Shown one piece after another: positions 22,080 to 34,850 of a stretch of DNA of 64,000 nt (positions are counted from its first letter, which is position 1; each line of letters starts with the position of its first letter). Under the pieces are notes generated by a model. That model searched no databases, was not told the origin of the DNA, and worked only from the letters and a program-made list of their open reading frames with translations. Origin of the DNA: Epiperipatus broadwayi (taxonomy: Eukaryota > Onychophora > Udeonychophora > Euonychophora > Peripatidae); the NCBI GenBank assembly GCA_028023455.1, contig JAQFVV010000205.1:789353-853352 (forward strand). The letters are read 5' to 3'. A program made the position numbers and the translations under genes.

Positions 22080-23690
22080 GAAATTTTAACATGGAGTGTG
22101 GATTATTTTTCATTCACCTTCGTATTTAATACAGGAAATGACGAAATTGGACTACAATTGATGTACCTGAACTCTAGATTCAGTCACTTTATTTTTGCAT
22201 CAAGTCACATAGTGCAAACCTTAACTTTCATTCTATGTCTTTAAAGTGCATTTTTAAATTAAAAGGATTGCAAGCAATAGCAAATCTACTACCGACGGTG
22301 GTCAACTATTAGCGTTTGCCGTATGTCCTATTGGGTGCCTTCACACGATGAACTTAACATGACATAAAGAGTAATTGCATTTTTAAATTTAATATAACAG
22401 AATTGTTATTTATTCTTTGGAAGTAATGAAATTTAATTAAAACTAATAACTTAGACGTAGTAATATGGTCTTAAAAGAATCATGTATTTATATTTTATAA
22501 CATAAGGTGTTTTCATTTGCTCATTTCTGTCACATGATATTTTCAAGGTTCTTCATTGAAGTTTTTCATCTTTCAACATTCCTATCACCTCGCTTTTTAA
22601 CAAATGTTTGCTGTTTTTAAATCTTTGATGGATTTAAAAAAAAAAAAGTTAAAAATAGATCTTTTTTCTTCTAAATTTACTCCCTTGTCTGAGACTGGAG
22701 TTATTTTTACGCGCAAATGTCAGGTTTTTTTTTTTGCGATGGTAATCGCAAACAAACACTGCCTCAAGCAGCTAATGGTGTCAAGAGATTATTGAACTAA
22801 AGTTAAGGTGAATTAATGGAAATCTGCTTGCCACATGCTCATAATACATTGCTTGTGTCATATCTACACGCACATACTTGCATAGTTGCACAGATATGTT
22901 CATTCTCAGTTTTATATGTATGTATACACATTTATGTGAAATGTGTGTGTGTGTGTGTATATATTAACTTCTCTGCCCATAAATAAATAGAGAAGATGCT
23001 TAGACTAAGCAATAATACTTGGTCATCATCAGTGGTAATTTGTCATTACTTGCTTTTTATAGTATACTTTTTTATTTTAATATCTATTTTTTTCTTTCAT
23101 CTTGGCTTTTATTTGTTTTATTTATTTATTGCTAACATGGTAGTATTTCCCCCTTTGTTCTATACATCAGTAATACAGTGCTTTAATATCCTCATCCTCG
23201 GGTTGGTTTCTGGATCTGATCTTTGTTACTGGGAAGTAGAATTCAAAGGTGAATGTATGCAGTTATATATGCAGCCATCAACTTTTATTCTTTTATATGA
23301 TTTAAACGAACAGGTTTAAATTTAAAAAAAAAACCTATTTCGAACCCAAGCTAACTCATTTTTATAGTCAAGACATTATGTCAATTGTTATATATTTTAA
23401 TGACGTCGTTTTCATAATAATTGAAGCCATGTTCTACTCTTTCGCTACGTAAATTAAATCCAACAATGATTATTCATGTTTCCAAAACCAGTCATTTTGT
23501 CAATTCTAAACCACATTCGATGATTTAGTAATATTTCCCATCTTCATACCCAATTTTTGTTTTTGACATTGGCGAATAGGATTCAAAACTAGGACTTATG
23601 GTTTAGATTGGGTTCATAACTTTTGATTTTTTACATCTCCAGATATTAACTTGAGTACTATAAAGAAATAAAGAGCAGCTGCTAGATAGG
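22080..23690. other. Non-coding stretch, no recognised gene
   Basis: No supported gene. The longest frame (22996-23319, plus, 107 residues) is hydrophobic and T-rich with no motif, and is better explained by base composition. A (TG)n run lies at about 22943-22958. Confidence 0.5.
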
Positions 23691-23699
23691 TGAATGTAT

Positions 23700-23850
23700 T
23701 AAATTCTAGCTTTGACTCCCAAGTCCTCATTGTTGATGTCAAAGGTTAAAAACTATCCTGGGGGTGATAATTTGGTATCAATATATTTTTTTACGTTCAC
23801 TGATTACTGAAAAATATAACAGATGCTAATAGGGTCCCAGTGATTTAATA
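23700..23850 (+). repeat. Diverged R1 fragment
   Basis: CCAAGTCCTCATTGTTGATGTC, then AAAAACTATCCTGGGGGTGATAATTTGG, keeps the R1 order of stem I, core, stem III and stem I, with the core mutated. The following text (TTCACTGATTACTG) matches the R1 downstream block. Confidence 0.55.
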
Positions 23851-24236
23851 TGATATTGACTTTAGTAACAGTTGTCTAAATTATAAATCATTTCAAAACG
23901 TGGAAAAGGTAAATATCAACTGCTTAAATACACAAAATAGCATTTAATCTTATTACTGGAAGATGGAGATGACTTCATGGAAAGTCTTTTTTTTTTCATT
24001 TTCTTGTTCCTCTTCTTCCTAAAAATTATTTAAATCAAAGCATTCTATAGGCATTCATAAAAAGCATAAATACAGAGCCCATTATTTTAAAAAGACAAAA
24101 AGAATACACACATTTTCGTGCACAAATATGAATATATATATATATGTACTCTATTGTAAACATTAAAATTGTTTATATAAATTGAGTTTCCTTAAACGAA
24201 TTGCAATTAAACTGTAAATATTAGAAGTTAAATAAA

Positions 24237-24396
24237 AAAACTTTTGTGTAGACATGTCTTAAAACTTGAGTTAAGTAACTTTCAATGTCTTGGTTATGAT
24301 ATCATTTTCATTGCTACGAATATAATATCATGACCAAGATATCAAAAGTGCTTAGCTCAAGTTTTAAGATACGTCTATACTGAAGTTTCCTTATTT
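24237..24396. repeat. MITE-like palindrome, ~70-bp arms
   Basis: The left arm from 24240 (GTGTAGACATGTCTTAAAACTTGAG ... TCTTGGTTATGATATCATT) mirrors the right arm ending about 24395 (ATATCATGACCAAGATATC ... CTCAAGTTTTAAGATACGTC). The loop is only a few bases (TTGCTACGAA). No coding content. A short, near-symmetric hairpin of this type is typical of a non-autonomous DNA transposon, but flanking duplications are unclear. Confidence 0.8.
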
Positions 24397-24649
24397 AGCT
24401 TCCTAGTGCTTAGAATTCAAGTAAAAATTGTTTATATATATTTAATTATGCATTTTATTTCATTCATAGTTAAATGATGAATTTCAGCATGATAATAAAA
24501 AGGCTTAATTTACCTTGGAATGCTAAATGATGCAGAATCTATTAAACAATTGTTTTTAAACATTGCTAAGTAAATAATAATAATAAGAATAGTTTAAAAC
24601 TATATTATAAATTTTAATGAACTCTTATAGTAGTTAAAGCTATATGTAC

Positions 24650-26813
24650 TGTAACGATCCGGAGAACGTAGACTTCACGTATCTGCACTACAGGGCGCCA
24701 TCTAGGCATTTGAACCTAGAAAAATTTATAAAGTAGGCAGATATGTAAGTCAAAAAAAAATTTTTTTTTTTTTTTTAAATATTTTGGTTCCAGTCGTTAG
24801 TGGAATAGCAGAGATTAAATAATATAATCTAAGAGTATATAAAAAAAGAATAAAATAAGCCACTGCCAGTAATTAGCATACAAACATTTATTTATGCACA
24901 TATATATAAGATTGAAAATTGTTTTAGTATCAGTTTACATTTTAACATTTAACATTATTTTTAACTTTACTTTAGATTTTAATTTACATTTTACTTTCTA
25001 TTATATTATAAGTTTACATTTTAATTAAGTTCGCACAGATGGAATTATAAAAATTTGTTTTAATAATGTTGAGTATAGATCGGTTACATAGATTACAACG
25101 GTTAAAAACATTTCAAAATAAACATAAACGATCAAAATATAAAGTCATTGATACTGACAATTGCAGAGGGAAATTTATAAGTAACCCAATAGTATTCACC
25201 ATAAGATACTTGCATTGTCACCAATAACTTAAAAGACATCCGAATAAATACATTTTAGATACTCACTGTAAGGTATCATTATTTATTGAATGTCTATATT
25301 TTGATCAAATATGAAAACCCAAAACACACTTAACCGATAACCAATCCATGCAAGTGTCTATAAACAACTTAAATTTAATGCATTTTTATTTAGTGTCGAG
25401 TATGAATAGACTACATAGATTTGCATTTGAAAATAAAACATTCTATCCCTATTTAACCTTAGGCTAAAGGTTTGCAGCCAAAACTGGCGTCAATTTATCT
25501 GATATATCGATGCATTCAATGTAATACGAAATACAGCAGCATCAAAAAGTTAAGAGAAGAAATTGCCTCTCATCAAATAGGAATATTACATCTATCTGAC
25601 AAGAAGAGCAATAAAATAAAAAAAACTCCATAGAAAGGAACTGCGTTCTCCGTCTTATAATTCCTTCCATAGGCAAATGGGTGAGTGTGGCATATGAAAC
25701 GATTCTGCCCATAGCGAATCTGATATTACATCTACTAATCACATCAATATATCCCATCCATTGACCCAATTCAACTATGACACAAATAACCTAAGATTAC
25801 CCTCCCCTAATATAACTTTACAAATCTATACAGACATTCACGCCCGACTTAAGTTTAACATTTATATAATTAATTTAACGAAAAACAAAAATCATGATAA
25901 AACTTAAAGAACAAAAAATAAATAAATAAATAAATAAATGGAAATGATTTTACAAAAGAAACACATCAAATAAAATTATAACTAATTAATAAATATTTTA
26001 TTTTGGTCAGATAGGATTCTATTGCAATATTTACCAAAAAGTTTTAAAATTTAGAGTTCTTATTGTTCACATGAATATAAAGTTCTTACAATTTTTTAAA
26101 ATGTCCAATTTTATCCATTGCTTGCCATGAACGTGAATTCCCACACTGTCCTAAGATTGGTATTCTGTTGGCCGATTTATTTATCCATCCGGAGGTTTTT
26201 GCTTTAACTGGTCCTCAATGTAGAAAACGATAGTTCATTTCTCCTTCTTTCTTAGCAGAACTGAAGGGATTGAAGAGTGCGTCTTTTCAATTCCTTCTCC
26301 TTCACCTCTGCACTAACACATATCTGTCACATCTCTCAATAATAATCAATAACTCCTCACTTTTATATTAATTTGAAGGATTGATTTTTCATTACGTCAT
26401 CGATGTGATGATCCTTTCGCTGAGGTCCGATTTTCTGATGGATTTCTTTCATTGGCTATTTGTTTCTATGTTTTCCTATCTGACCGATGTTTTTACATTT
26501 GAATGCCCAAGGCTAGTTTACATAACTAATTAACACAATCATTTCCATTTCTGATTAATTAATGTGTTTTCCAAGATTAAAGATATATTTTTATCTCTAA
26601 ATCTTAAGTTTTTGTTTTTAAAATACCTTTCTATTTTTAATAAAGTTTTATTTTAATAATTTTTTTTTTTCTGTGCGATTTATATATACGAGTTTAAGAT
26701 GATATTTAATTTAGATTTTTAATTCTTAAAGAAAATTTTTAAATGCGAACTTCTTATTTTAACTTCATGTTTAATAATAAAAAAACAATGTAATGTCATC
26801 TGTGCTCGTTACA
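24650..26813. mobile_element. Possible solo LTR (TG...CA, 8-bp inverted ends)
   Basis: The left end is TGTAACGA at 24650-24657 and the right end is TCGTTACA at 26806-26813, an 8-bp inverted pair beginning TG and ending CA, as in retroviral-type LTRs (many Gypsy-group LTRs begin TGTAACG). The flanks are GTAC (24646-24649) and GTAT (26814-26817), a 3-of-4 target duplication. Inside there is no RT or integrase, AATAAA-type signals lie near 26640, and base use differs from the surroundings, with more CG words. At about 2.16 kb it would be a long LTR. A TIR element is the alternative. No second copy exists in the window. Confidence 0.45.
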
Positions 26814-26834
26814 GTATAAAGTGAAGATAAAAAA

Positions 26835-29700
26835 TGTGCCCAGATAAATCTGTTAGCTACTTTATTTTCCATTCCCCACTCTAAGTTTTCCCTCCATCCC
26901 ATTTCCACAACATAATCTTTGTCAACTCTGTGGCCTTTATATCTAAATCCCCCTTATCATTTCCCAAACCCAGCATAAAAACCAATAATCCACTTTCTGT
27001 ATAATCACTTTGTTCATATTTATTCTTCCATAACTTTATTATTTGTACCTTTTCTTGTTTTCAAGCATTTACATTCAATTGACAGCCTAATATTTTCTAT
27101 TCCTTCCTTACACAATTTACAGACTCAATCACCCATATTTTTCCATTTGCATGTACATTCTCTTGTTGCTAAAGATCCCATTTGAGCCTTAATCAATAAA
27201 CTACTTTCCTTACTATTATCATACATGCACTCACACCTAATATTCTGCTTACTTCTATATATATTTAAACTCTTTTTACTCTCCATACTAGTTCTGCATC
27301 TCTCTAACTTCCTATTCTTTATTAATAAATCTATTCTTTTATCCTATTTCTTACCACTATAATTCTCAACAATCCTCCTGACACAATCATCCCACCTTTT
27401 GTTCAAATATACTGATATAAATTCTTTATCCAAATTTTTTGCATACTGCATTACCTTTCTCACCCATCTTGTTGCCTGCCCTTTACTCATAATCCAATTA
27501 AATACTATTTTGGCTATTCTTTTATTATCCATAAACTGTAATCTATCAAACATTTTCATTTTACTTTTTTGCAACTCTCATATAAAAACTTGACCATTAC
27601 ATTTCTCATTGAATTGTCTCCTTTGCTGTCCATACATCTGCATCCAATGCATGTCTTCCTACTTCCCTTTGTACTTTTTCTAAGTAATCTAGTACCCTTT
27701 ACTAACTCATAATGCATCATTACCATAAGTTAATCCTGCTACTGCAACTCCCTTCTATATAATTCTAGCTACATCACATTTATTATATAAAAACACAGTT
27801 AATTTCTTTATCAATCTCTTTCTTTTCTTTCCTTCATTTATTAATTTTTTTCTCCCATTCATCCAAATAATTTTTCTAATTACTTAAGATAATTCCCAAA
27901 ATAACTATATCTATTTACCACATTTAACTTTATATCCCCCAATAAAAATTGTACTTCTTTTCTTTCCCCAGTATTAACCATCATTATATTTGATTTTTCT
28001 TCACTAAATTTAATTCCCATCTCTTTACCTACTCTTGCACATGTCCTCATCATAACTTCCATATTTTCTCTTCTTTTTTCACACAAAAAGATATCTGTAA
28101 AAAAAAAAAGACCTGACAAAGTATATACTCACTTGCCACCTATTAATGGTATCTCTATCCCTCTTCCTAATCTTTCTATTGCTCTTTCCATTTCACTCAA
28201 ATACAATAAAAACAAAATAGTTGACATAGGGCATTCTTTCCTTAGTCCCATCTCATTTTTAACTTGAAGTGATTCTATATTCCCTAATTGATTGTATAGT
28301 AATTATTTTCACATAATTTCTTAATAATATCCACTAAAGCTTCATCCATTCCCAAATTTACTAAACTTACCCATTATCTATTTCTATTTACTCTATCATA
28401 TATCTTCTTTATATCTATAAAACTCATATATAACTGTTTACCTGAATTCCTACTCATATTCATAAGTTGTGTAACTACAAATAAACTATCTCCCATATGC
28501 CTATCTAATCTAAAACCTCTTTGCATTTCCCCCACTACATTATTCCCTTCCATCCAATTTACAACTCTTCTAGCCACCATATATGAGAAAATTTTATATA
28601 AAACTGATGTTACTGCTATCGGTCTATAATTATTTAACTTTCTACGATCCTTACCCTTTCCTTTAAATAATAATCTTACTCTTGTATTACTCCAATTCCT
28701 TGGGAAAACTCTATTCTGTGCCATCTCATTAAAATAGGAAAATAACATTACTTTTGCCCTATACCCTAAATTCATTACCATTTCTGCTGCCCATCCATCT
28801 AAACCTCTTGCCTTTCCACTTTTTAATTTTTTCTCTACCTCATTTAGTTCATATTTTGTAAACCTAATATTCCCATTACTATATGCTTTCATGTTTTCTA
28901 TCACTGTATTCTTTACATCTAACATCTTTTCTATATCCATTACATATCTATTTAAGATTCTCTCTCTGTCTTCTCTAGAGCTACACTCTATTCCCTCATC
29001 ATCTAGTAATACTATCTCTCTCTCCCCTACATTTCTTTTTGTAATGTAATTCCAAAAATTTTTACTCCCATTTTTTCCACTTTTATTAATATCCTCCAAC
29101 AATTTACTATTCAATTTCATTCTCTCTATATAATTAGCCAACTTCTTCTTTTCTAAGTACTTGTCCCATTTAGCACTAATATCTTTTTCACTTTTCTTGT
29201 TCTTAATAACACAATTATTTTCTCTGCATGCTTCTTTCCTTTCTTTTACACTTTTATTAATTCTCATTTTTTATTACTTTTATTCTTCTGAATATTCTCA
29301 CCTAAAACCCTATTTACCACTTTTTCTATTTTATTACATCAGTCCTTATACTCATTTCCAACCATCTCTTCCATGATTTCTTCAACTTGTATTTTATACT
29401 CTTCCAACTTATTCTTACCATTTACTCTCTATCCACATTTTTCACTATTATTTCTACTTTTATTTCTATTCTCCATCACATTACCAACCATTTCAATTAC
29501 ATTGAAGTTATGATCACTAGTACATACTTTCTCTTCATTATCAAATACCTTAATTTTCCTTACTTTAGTTATTTGCTCTTTCTCCACCAATACATAATCT
29601 AATGCCATATATATAGTAAGTTTGATTAACTTCTTATCAGTTCCACTTGAAACATGGCTGTTTACTTCAGAGATTGCATAATAGATCTTTTTGGACAACT
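26835..29700 (-). mobile_element. LINE copy C, longest copy: endonuclease, RT and C-terminus, broken
   Basis: Minus strand, in transcription order. Frame 29698-29429 is the end of an APE-type endonuclease (LDYVLVEKEQ, then the hallmark TSDHNF with the SDH triad). Frame 29267-28374 (297 residues) is the linker with NFWNYI and the RT fingers and palm: LNNYRPIAVTSVLYKIF, GEMQRGFRLDRH and motif A FIDIKKIYD. Further downstream the motif B region at about 28240-28210 is degenerate (LRKECPMST). The active-site motif reads F-T-D where FADD is expected, because a codon is missing at 28093-28104. Frame 27574-27344 and text to 26840 cover the C-terminal domain and zinc knuckle, with many stops. It is dead. 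The 3' tail is absent: the copy meets the putative LTR at about 26820-26835. Confidence 0.88.
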
Positions 29701-30950
29701 CTCTGACTTATTTAAATTGCTATTAATGTTTTTTTTTTTTAGGAATGCTAAAATTGTGATAAAAATATGTTCTTTTGCTAGTTTTTTTAAATATATCTAA
29801 TTATTTTTGCACAATATTAATAATTATTTAAAAGAAAAAATACCTGTGTACACTTTGATTTTATTTGTATATGTTTGATTTTTAAAAATAAATTAAACCC
29901 CAGTGTTAACAAAAAACTAAGATTTTGACAAGGCAATGCCTTTTGATGTTGATTATGTAACATCATTACCTGTCAAAATCAACATTGTGTTGAAATTTTT
30001 TGTAGATATTCTAAAAAATGTAAACCATTTTAAGATTTTAAAGTAGAATCAAGAGATTTATCAAAAGATTTCATTAATTTTTTGAAGTGTATTTCTTCAC
30101 ATCATTGAATTACATATTGCTTTCTTTATTCTTATTTACAACCCATTTTTATTGCTTTCAAAAGTTCAATTATGATTTCCAATTTACTGAATTATACAGA
30201 AATGAAAGATTGAGAATTGATCAAAACTGTTAGTAGGTGTAACAGTAGATGCCAATCTATTATGGTGTTAATCACAATATAATGACTGATTATTCAATTT
30301 TACTATATGTGCCACTAGAGTAAAGAATTATTCTTATTTTATCATATGTTGTTGTTTTTTGTTCTCAAACCTGAAAGTATTTGTGAGAGTGGTAATCTTT
30401 TGCTTAAATTTCGACAATTAAAATCATATATTTTCTGTAATTTGTTTATATATTTATGATTAATTTGCAAAATATTTGCCAAATATTTACTTTTTGTCTA
30501 GAATATTTTGATTAGACTTAGAAATCATATGAAAATATTTGTTTATAAAATACAGCAAGGCAAGAGAGATATAATGTAAAGCAGAGGGTTGTAGTTGACT
30601 GAAATAGGAAGCTTTTTGTATTATTGACAAAAATTCATTCAGATTTTACAAATAGAGTGTGAATACATTTTATTTCATTAAGAATATATCTTTATCAGCA
30701 ATTGTGAAATAATTAAAGTTTATTGTTCTGTTTACACATTTCATTTTATTACTTTTTTTCTATATTTGCAAAGTTGACATATTATTTTTAAAAATGTTTT
30801 TGGGTTTGTATATTTCTATCTCTAGAAATATTTTGAAAATTATGGAATATCATGAATAAAGATTGTTTTCCTTAAGGTTTGTGATGGTGGTATTTTAATT
30901 ATATATATATTGGATTTTTTCCATAATCTAACATAATTATTGAATGTCTT
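29701..30950. other. Non-coding stretch with one small hairpin
   Basis: No gene seen. At 29921-29985, GATTTTGACAAGGCAATG pairs with CATTACCTGTCAAAATC, an imperfect hairpin of about 17 bp. The rest is AT-rich. Confidence 0.5.
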
Positions 30951-30954
30951 TGGA

Positions 30955-31175
30955 AAAATTTAACCTTATTTAAATATTCCAAATATAATTAACTGTTAAT
31001 AATGACACATCAAACAGATTAGTAAATGCACAACGTTTTGAGAGATATTATTCTCCCCTCTTCTGCAGGTATTGCTGGTCTGACTAGTGAGAGTACTAGC
31101 ATGAAAATCAGACCTGGACCATTAGATTCTTGAATATTGGATTTTAATATAATGCTCTAACCAACTGAACCATTA
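30955..31175 (-). mobile_element. tRNA-derived SINE, minus copy of a head-to-head pair
   Basis: Read on the minus strand it starts with a classic Pol III A box (GGTTCAGTTGGTTAGAGCAT, 31171-31152). It continues through a decayed B box region (GGTCCAGGTCTGATTTTC) and a body with CTGCAGAAG...CTCTCAAAACGTTGTGC, and ends in TAAATAAGGTTAAATTT-type text. The A box resembles those of tRNA-Lys/Ile/Arg. The body motif is related to the family 3 hairpin. Together with 31176-31372 it makes a palindrome of about 400 bp. Confidence 0.75.
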
Positions 31176-31372
31176 GCATTACCTTATAATCTAGTATTCA
31201 TGAATATAAGGGTACAGGTTCGAATCCCATGATAGTACTGTCACTGGTCAGGCCAGCAACATCTGAAGAAGTGAGAAGAATACATCTCAAAACATTGTGC
31301 GTATACTAATCTGTGTGATGTTAGTAACAGTTACATGTATTTGAAATATTTAAATAAAGTTAAATTTATCTA
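31176..31372 (+). mobile_element. tRNA-derived SINE, plus copy of a head-to-head pair
   Basis: Carries a perfect B box GGTTCGAATCCC at 31217-31228, then CAGGCCAGCAACATCTGAAGA and CTCAAAACATTGTGCG (31287-31302), matching the neighbour in reverse complement. Its A box is diverged or lost. The 3' end reads TTTAAATAAAGTTAAATTTATC (to about 31370). The two copies complement each other: one keeps A, the other keeps B. Confidence 0.75.
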
Positions 31373-31555
31373 ACAACATTCAATACTTATATTAGATAAT
31401 GGAAATAGTCCAATATATACATACAACAAGAATAATGATTAATTGGTTAAAATAAAAAGTTGGAAATTTAATTCAAATGGTTCTTAGGAGTCATCAGAAA
31501 ACGATTCACTTAAGAATAAACAAATAATTTAATACATTCATCACTTGGGAATTTA

Positions 31556-31650
31556 TATGAAGTTTGAATACCAAAAGTGATGAAGCTGGTGACAATCCGT
31601 GGAACTTGGCCTTCACCATCTACCACTCTACCATTGCATCAAACCATACA
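31556..31650 (-). repeat. Decayed tRNA-SINE fragment (42-kb family)
   Basis: On the minus strand it begins GGTTTGATGCAATGGTAGAG, an A-box-like tRNA head of the family clustered at 42.3-44.1 kb. It ends with the block shared with 8687-8772. Confidence 0.6.
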
Positions 31651-33170
31651 GGATGGAAAATGCTATCTTTATCTGAATTTATTTCTATTTGTTTATTTTA
31701 TTGAAAGAAAGTTTATGTGAAAGCCTTTATTTTTATAGATAAGCTTAGATTTCTGAAATTTACTACTTAATTATTTTTCAAAGTTAATCAATCCATTCTT
31801 TCAGGTGTGAATCTGATGCCTGAGATATCTAGAAATTTAATTTGCATGTATGGCCCTCTATTGAGAGATTTTGCTAACTTTTTTCCCAACTTTAAAATTC
31901 ACATATATTTTTTTCTAATATTTTAATTTCAAATTTTTTTATAAATGTCAGGATATTTGAAAATGTGGGAATTGCAAACCTAACAAAACTCCACAGTGAT
32001 GGGTGGTCATTGTATTTTTGGAGATCTCAACTCTGCAAATATTACTTTGAGAAAATATTATGAATGACTAAAAACTTGATTTTTTTGTAAAGTTTATGAT
32101 TATTTTTGCAAAATAATTGTGTGATAATTATTAGAAATCAAAATATATATTATTATACATTATTTATTTTCTACAGAAATGTTTTATTTTTAATAAAAGA
32201 TTATATATTTTGAGTAATGTTACCATGCAAATTATGGTCATGGGAAAAACAATCTGTCTAGAAAATGTCATCATTAAGAATGATAGAAAATATAGAAATA
32301 TTGTAAAAATTACTAAAAAAATTTAAACTTTTAATGCATAAGTTGATGGATATAATAAATATTAGTAATTATTTATTGAGATTTTGAAAATAAACATCAA
32401 ACAAAGAAGATTTTGTTCATTTTGCAAATTGAATTTGCTCCGCCTGAAGTTTAGTGATGAAACAGCACTTTGTTTTGATTAAAATCTAATTTTCAAAATA
32501 ATTCCAAAAACCAAATGTGAATTTGAAAAATTTATTTAATTTCTAAACAAAAATATTTATGGTTTCATATGAAAATGAAAGTTGAAAGCTTATAGGAAAT
32601 GAGAAGAAAGAAAAATGTCAGAGTATAGAAGACTACGTTTGATGGGAGGGGGAGACAGGCATAGGGTATTTAATTACAATTTGTACAACTTACTTAAAAC
32701 ACTTTATAGCAAAAGTATTTTTGTTATATATACACACAGTCTGATGTTTTTACTGTCCTGCAGTCTTCTTCAAAGCTATGATATAATGATAAATATATAA
32801 ATAATGTAATAAACTAATATAATAATTTAAAAAATAAAGAAAAATAATTAACCCAAAATATAATAAAATAAAACTAAAATAAATTAAATATTATAAAATG
32901 GATTAAAAACAAATTATTAATAATATTTAATAATAATTAAAATTTGTAAATAAATTTTACAATATGCTGAAGTTATTTTTCTATTTCAGATCATCAAATG
33001 TGATCTTGTTTACTAATAAAGTTTCTTCAGTTTATATTGAAAACAGATACATTTTATTTTCCTTTATTATCCCTTCATGATTTTGGTGTGTAGTATTCCA
33101 AATAATAAAATATTTTCTAAGCATAATCCTAAAAGTTTTACATAATTTTAGAAAATACTTAAAAGTTGAT
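31651..33170. other. Non-coding stretch; one family 3 hairpin remnant
   Basis: No gene. At 32740-32780 the minus strand has TTTGAAGAAGACTGCAGGACAGT followed by AAAAAC, a degenerate copy of the CTGAAGAAG-hairpin motif. 32800-32960 is almost pure A and T. Confidence 0.5.
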
Positions 33171-33173
33171 ATT

Positions 33174-33326
33174 GGCCAGAAAGAGACTACATATGAGATG
33201 GATGGATGAAATAAAAAAGTGTTCAGGGGTGATTCTGAAAAGAGAAGCTAAAGATCAGAAAAGATGGATTGAACTTGGAGAGACCTTCATCCTTCAGTGA
33301 ATTGATAATGGTTGATGATGATGATG
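33174..33326 (+). mobile_element. RTE-type LINE, very short 5'-truncated copy
   Basis: Starts at RKRLHMRWMDEIKKCSG, then REAKDQKRW-ELGET, and ends in GGTTGATGATGATGATGAG, the RTE 3' end also seen at 15000 and 63110. Only about 150 bp of the 3' end remains. Confidence 0.85.
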
Positions 33327-33329
33327 AGT

Positions 33330-34850
33330 GGCTTAAAACATCAAAACAGTAAGACATCATAATTTATTAATAACAAGAATACTACTACATTTTTATAAGT
33401 CAAAAAAGCTATTGGAAAAAAAAGAATATTGCCAAGAGTGTATTTTATTGTGATAAAGGGCAGACATTTTACTATTTAGTTTATTAAAAAAATTAAATGT
33501 TACAGTAACTTTTTTTTTTCTTAGTCTTATTTCTTTAGCAAATAAAAAATATACAAGTGTCTCCCAATTTATTAATAAGTATTTTTAAAGAATTCATTTA
33601 TACCATAATTTTAATTTATATATGCATATTATACATATAAACGTTATATATATGTGTGTGTAGTAAAAAGTACTATATGCTTGCAGTTCAAAAATAGTAC
33701 ACCTTATATTTTAATCAAAGTTTATCAACAAAATCTTTTCTATTATGTGCAATGTATGATGTACATGAGAGAGGCTTGAAATAAAATACAGCAGATATTA
33801 TAATTCTACTGCATATATATAAATATATCCTCCATTAATCAAAAAATATATTTGTTTTCATCTTATTAATGTCACTTATAAATAGAAATTTTATAATTGA
33901 GGTTATAAGAAAGTCTGCGTTTTATTAAGATGATTAACTGAAAAATATAATAAATTGATGTCAAGTTAAATAGGTTCCCATTATTGTGTATTGTTTCAAA
34001 TATATGTAAACAATTTCTTTTGTATATTTAATTCGCTGTGGTAGAATACTTATATATTGCAATGGTATAAAATGAATAAGAGAAAAGAACTTCAAAGATT
34101 TGAATTCAGGGTTCCAAAATTTGTAATGATATAAAAAATATAAGACAAGAGAAATAAAATACTTTATTTATATGCCCTGGCTTTAAACACTAAATTTATA
34201 CTGATACAATCAAAAATAGGAAAATGCTAGCTCTTATTAAAGCCCTGTAAATCGGTAAGGTTGACATTTAAAATAATACTAATTAAATAATATAAACATG
34301 AAATAAACAAAATATAGATAAGCTAAAATTGGTAATGCTACACGTTAATAAATCAAATCTAATAGAATAAAATGAGCGAATATTAAGTAGGCTTTTATTA
34401 ATAAAATAACTAAAATCTATGTCGGGTAGTATTTAAAATTTATTAATAAATTTACTTTGGTATTCATTCATAAATAGCCCTTCTGTTACTGTGTGGTAAA
34501 TTTATCTTATATTCAAATTGTAAAAAGATATTAAGCTCAATTACAATATAGAATTTTATTACAAAAATTTATTAATAGCATTGATACCAATGAGTTTTCA
34601 TGAAAATATTAGATTAACTTTTAATGATTATTGAACGCTAGTATAATGATAAAATTTATATTTCTTACTAATTAGTTCATGTGTATCCATGTTTATAATA
34701 AAATATAAATTGTAATTGCTGAAGATTATATTTATTAATTTGAAGAAGACTCAGAATTCGAATTCAATGAATAATAAAAATAATTTATTTACAGATGAGC
34801 AATCGAAAATTAAAAAACATATTATAAGAATTTAGATTAAGATATTGTAA
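33330..34850. other. Non-coding stretch, no recognised gene
   Basis: AT-rich, without open frames of note or a recognised repeat. Confidence 0.5.

Noticed and set aside
22996-23319. 107-residue hydrophobic frame
   Set aside because: Same reasoning: T-rich composition and no recognisable domain.
25542-25769. 75-residue minus frame inside the putative LTR
   Set aside because: No motif; chance opening in AT-rich DNA.
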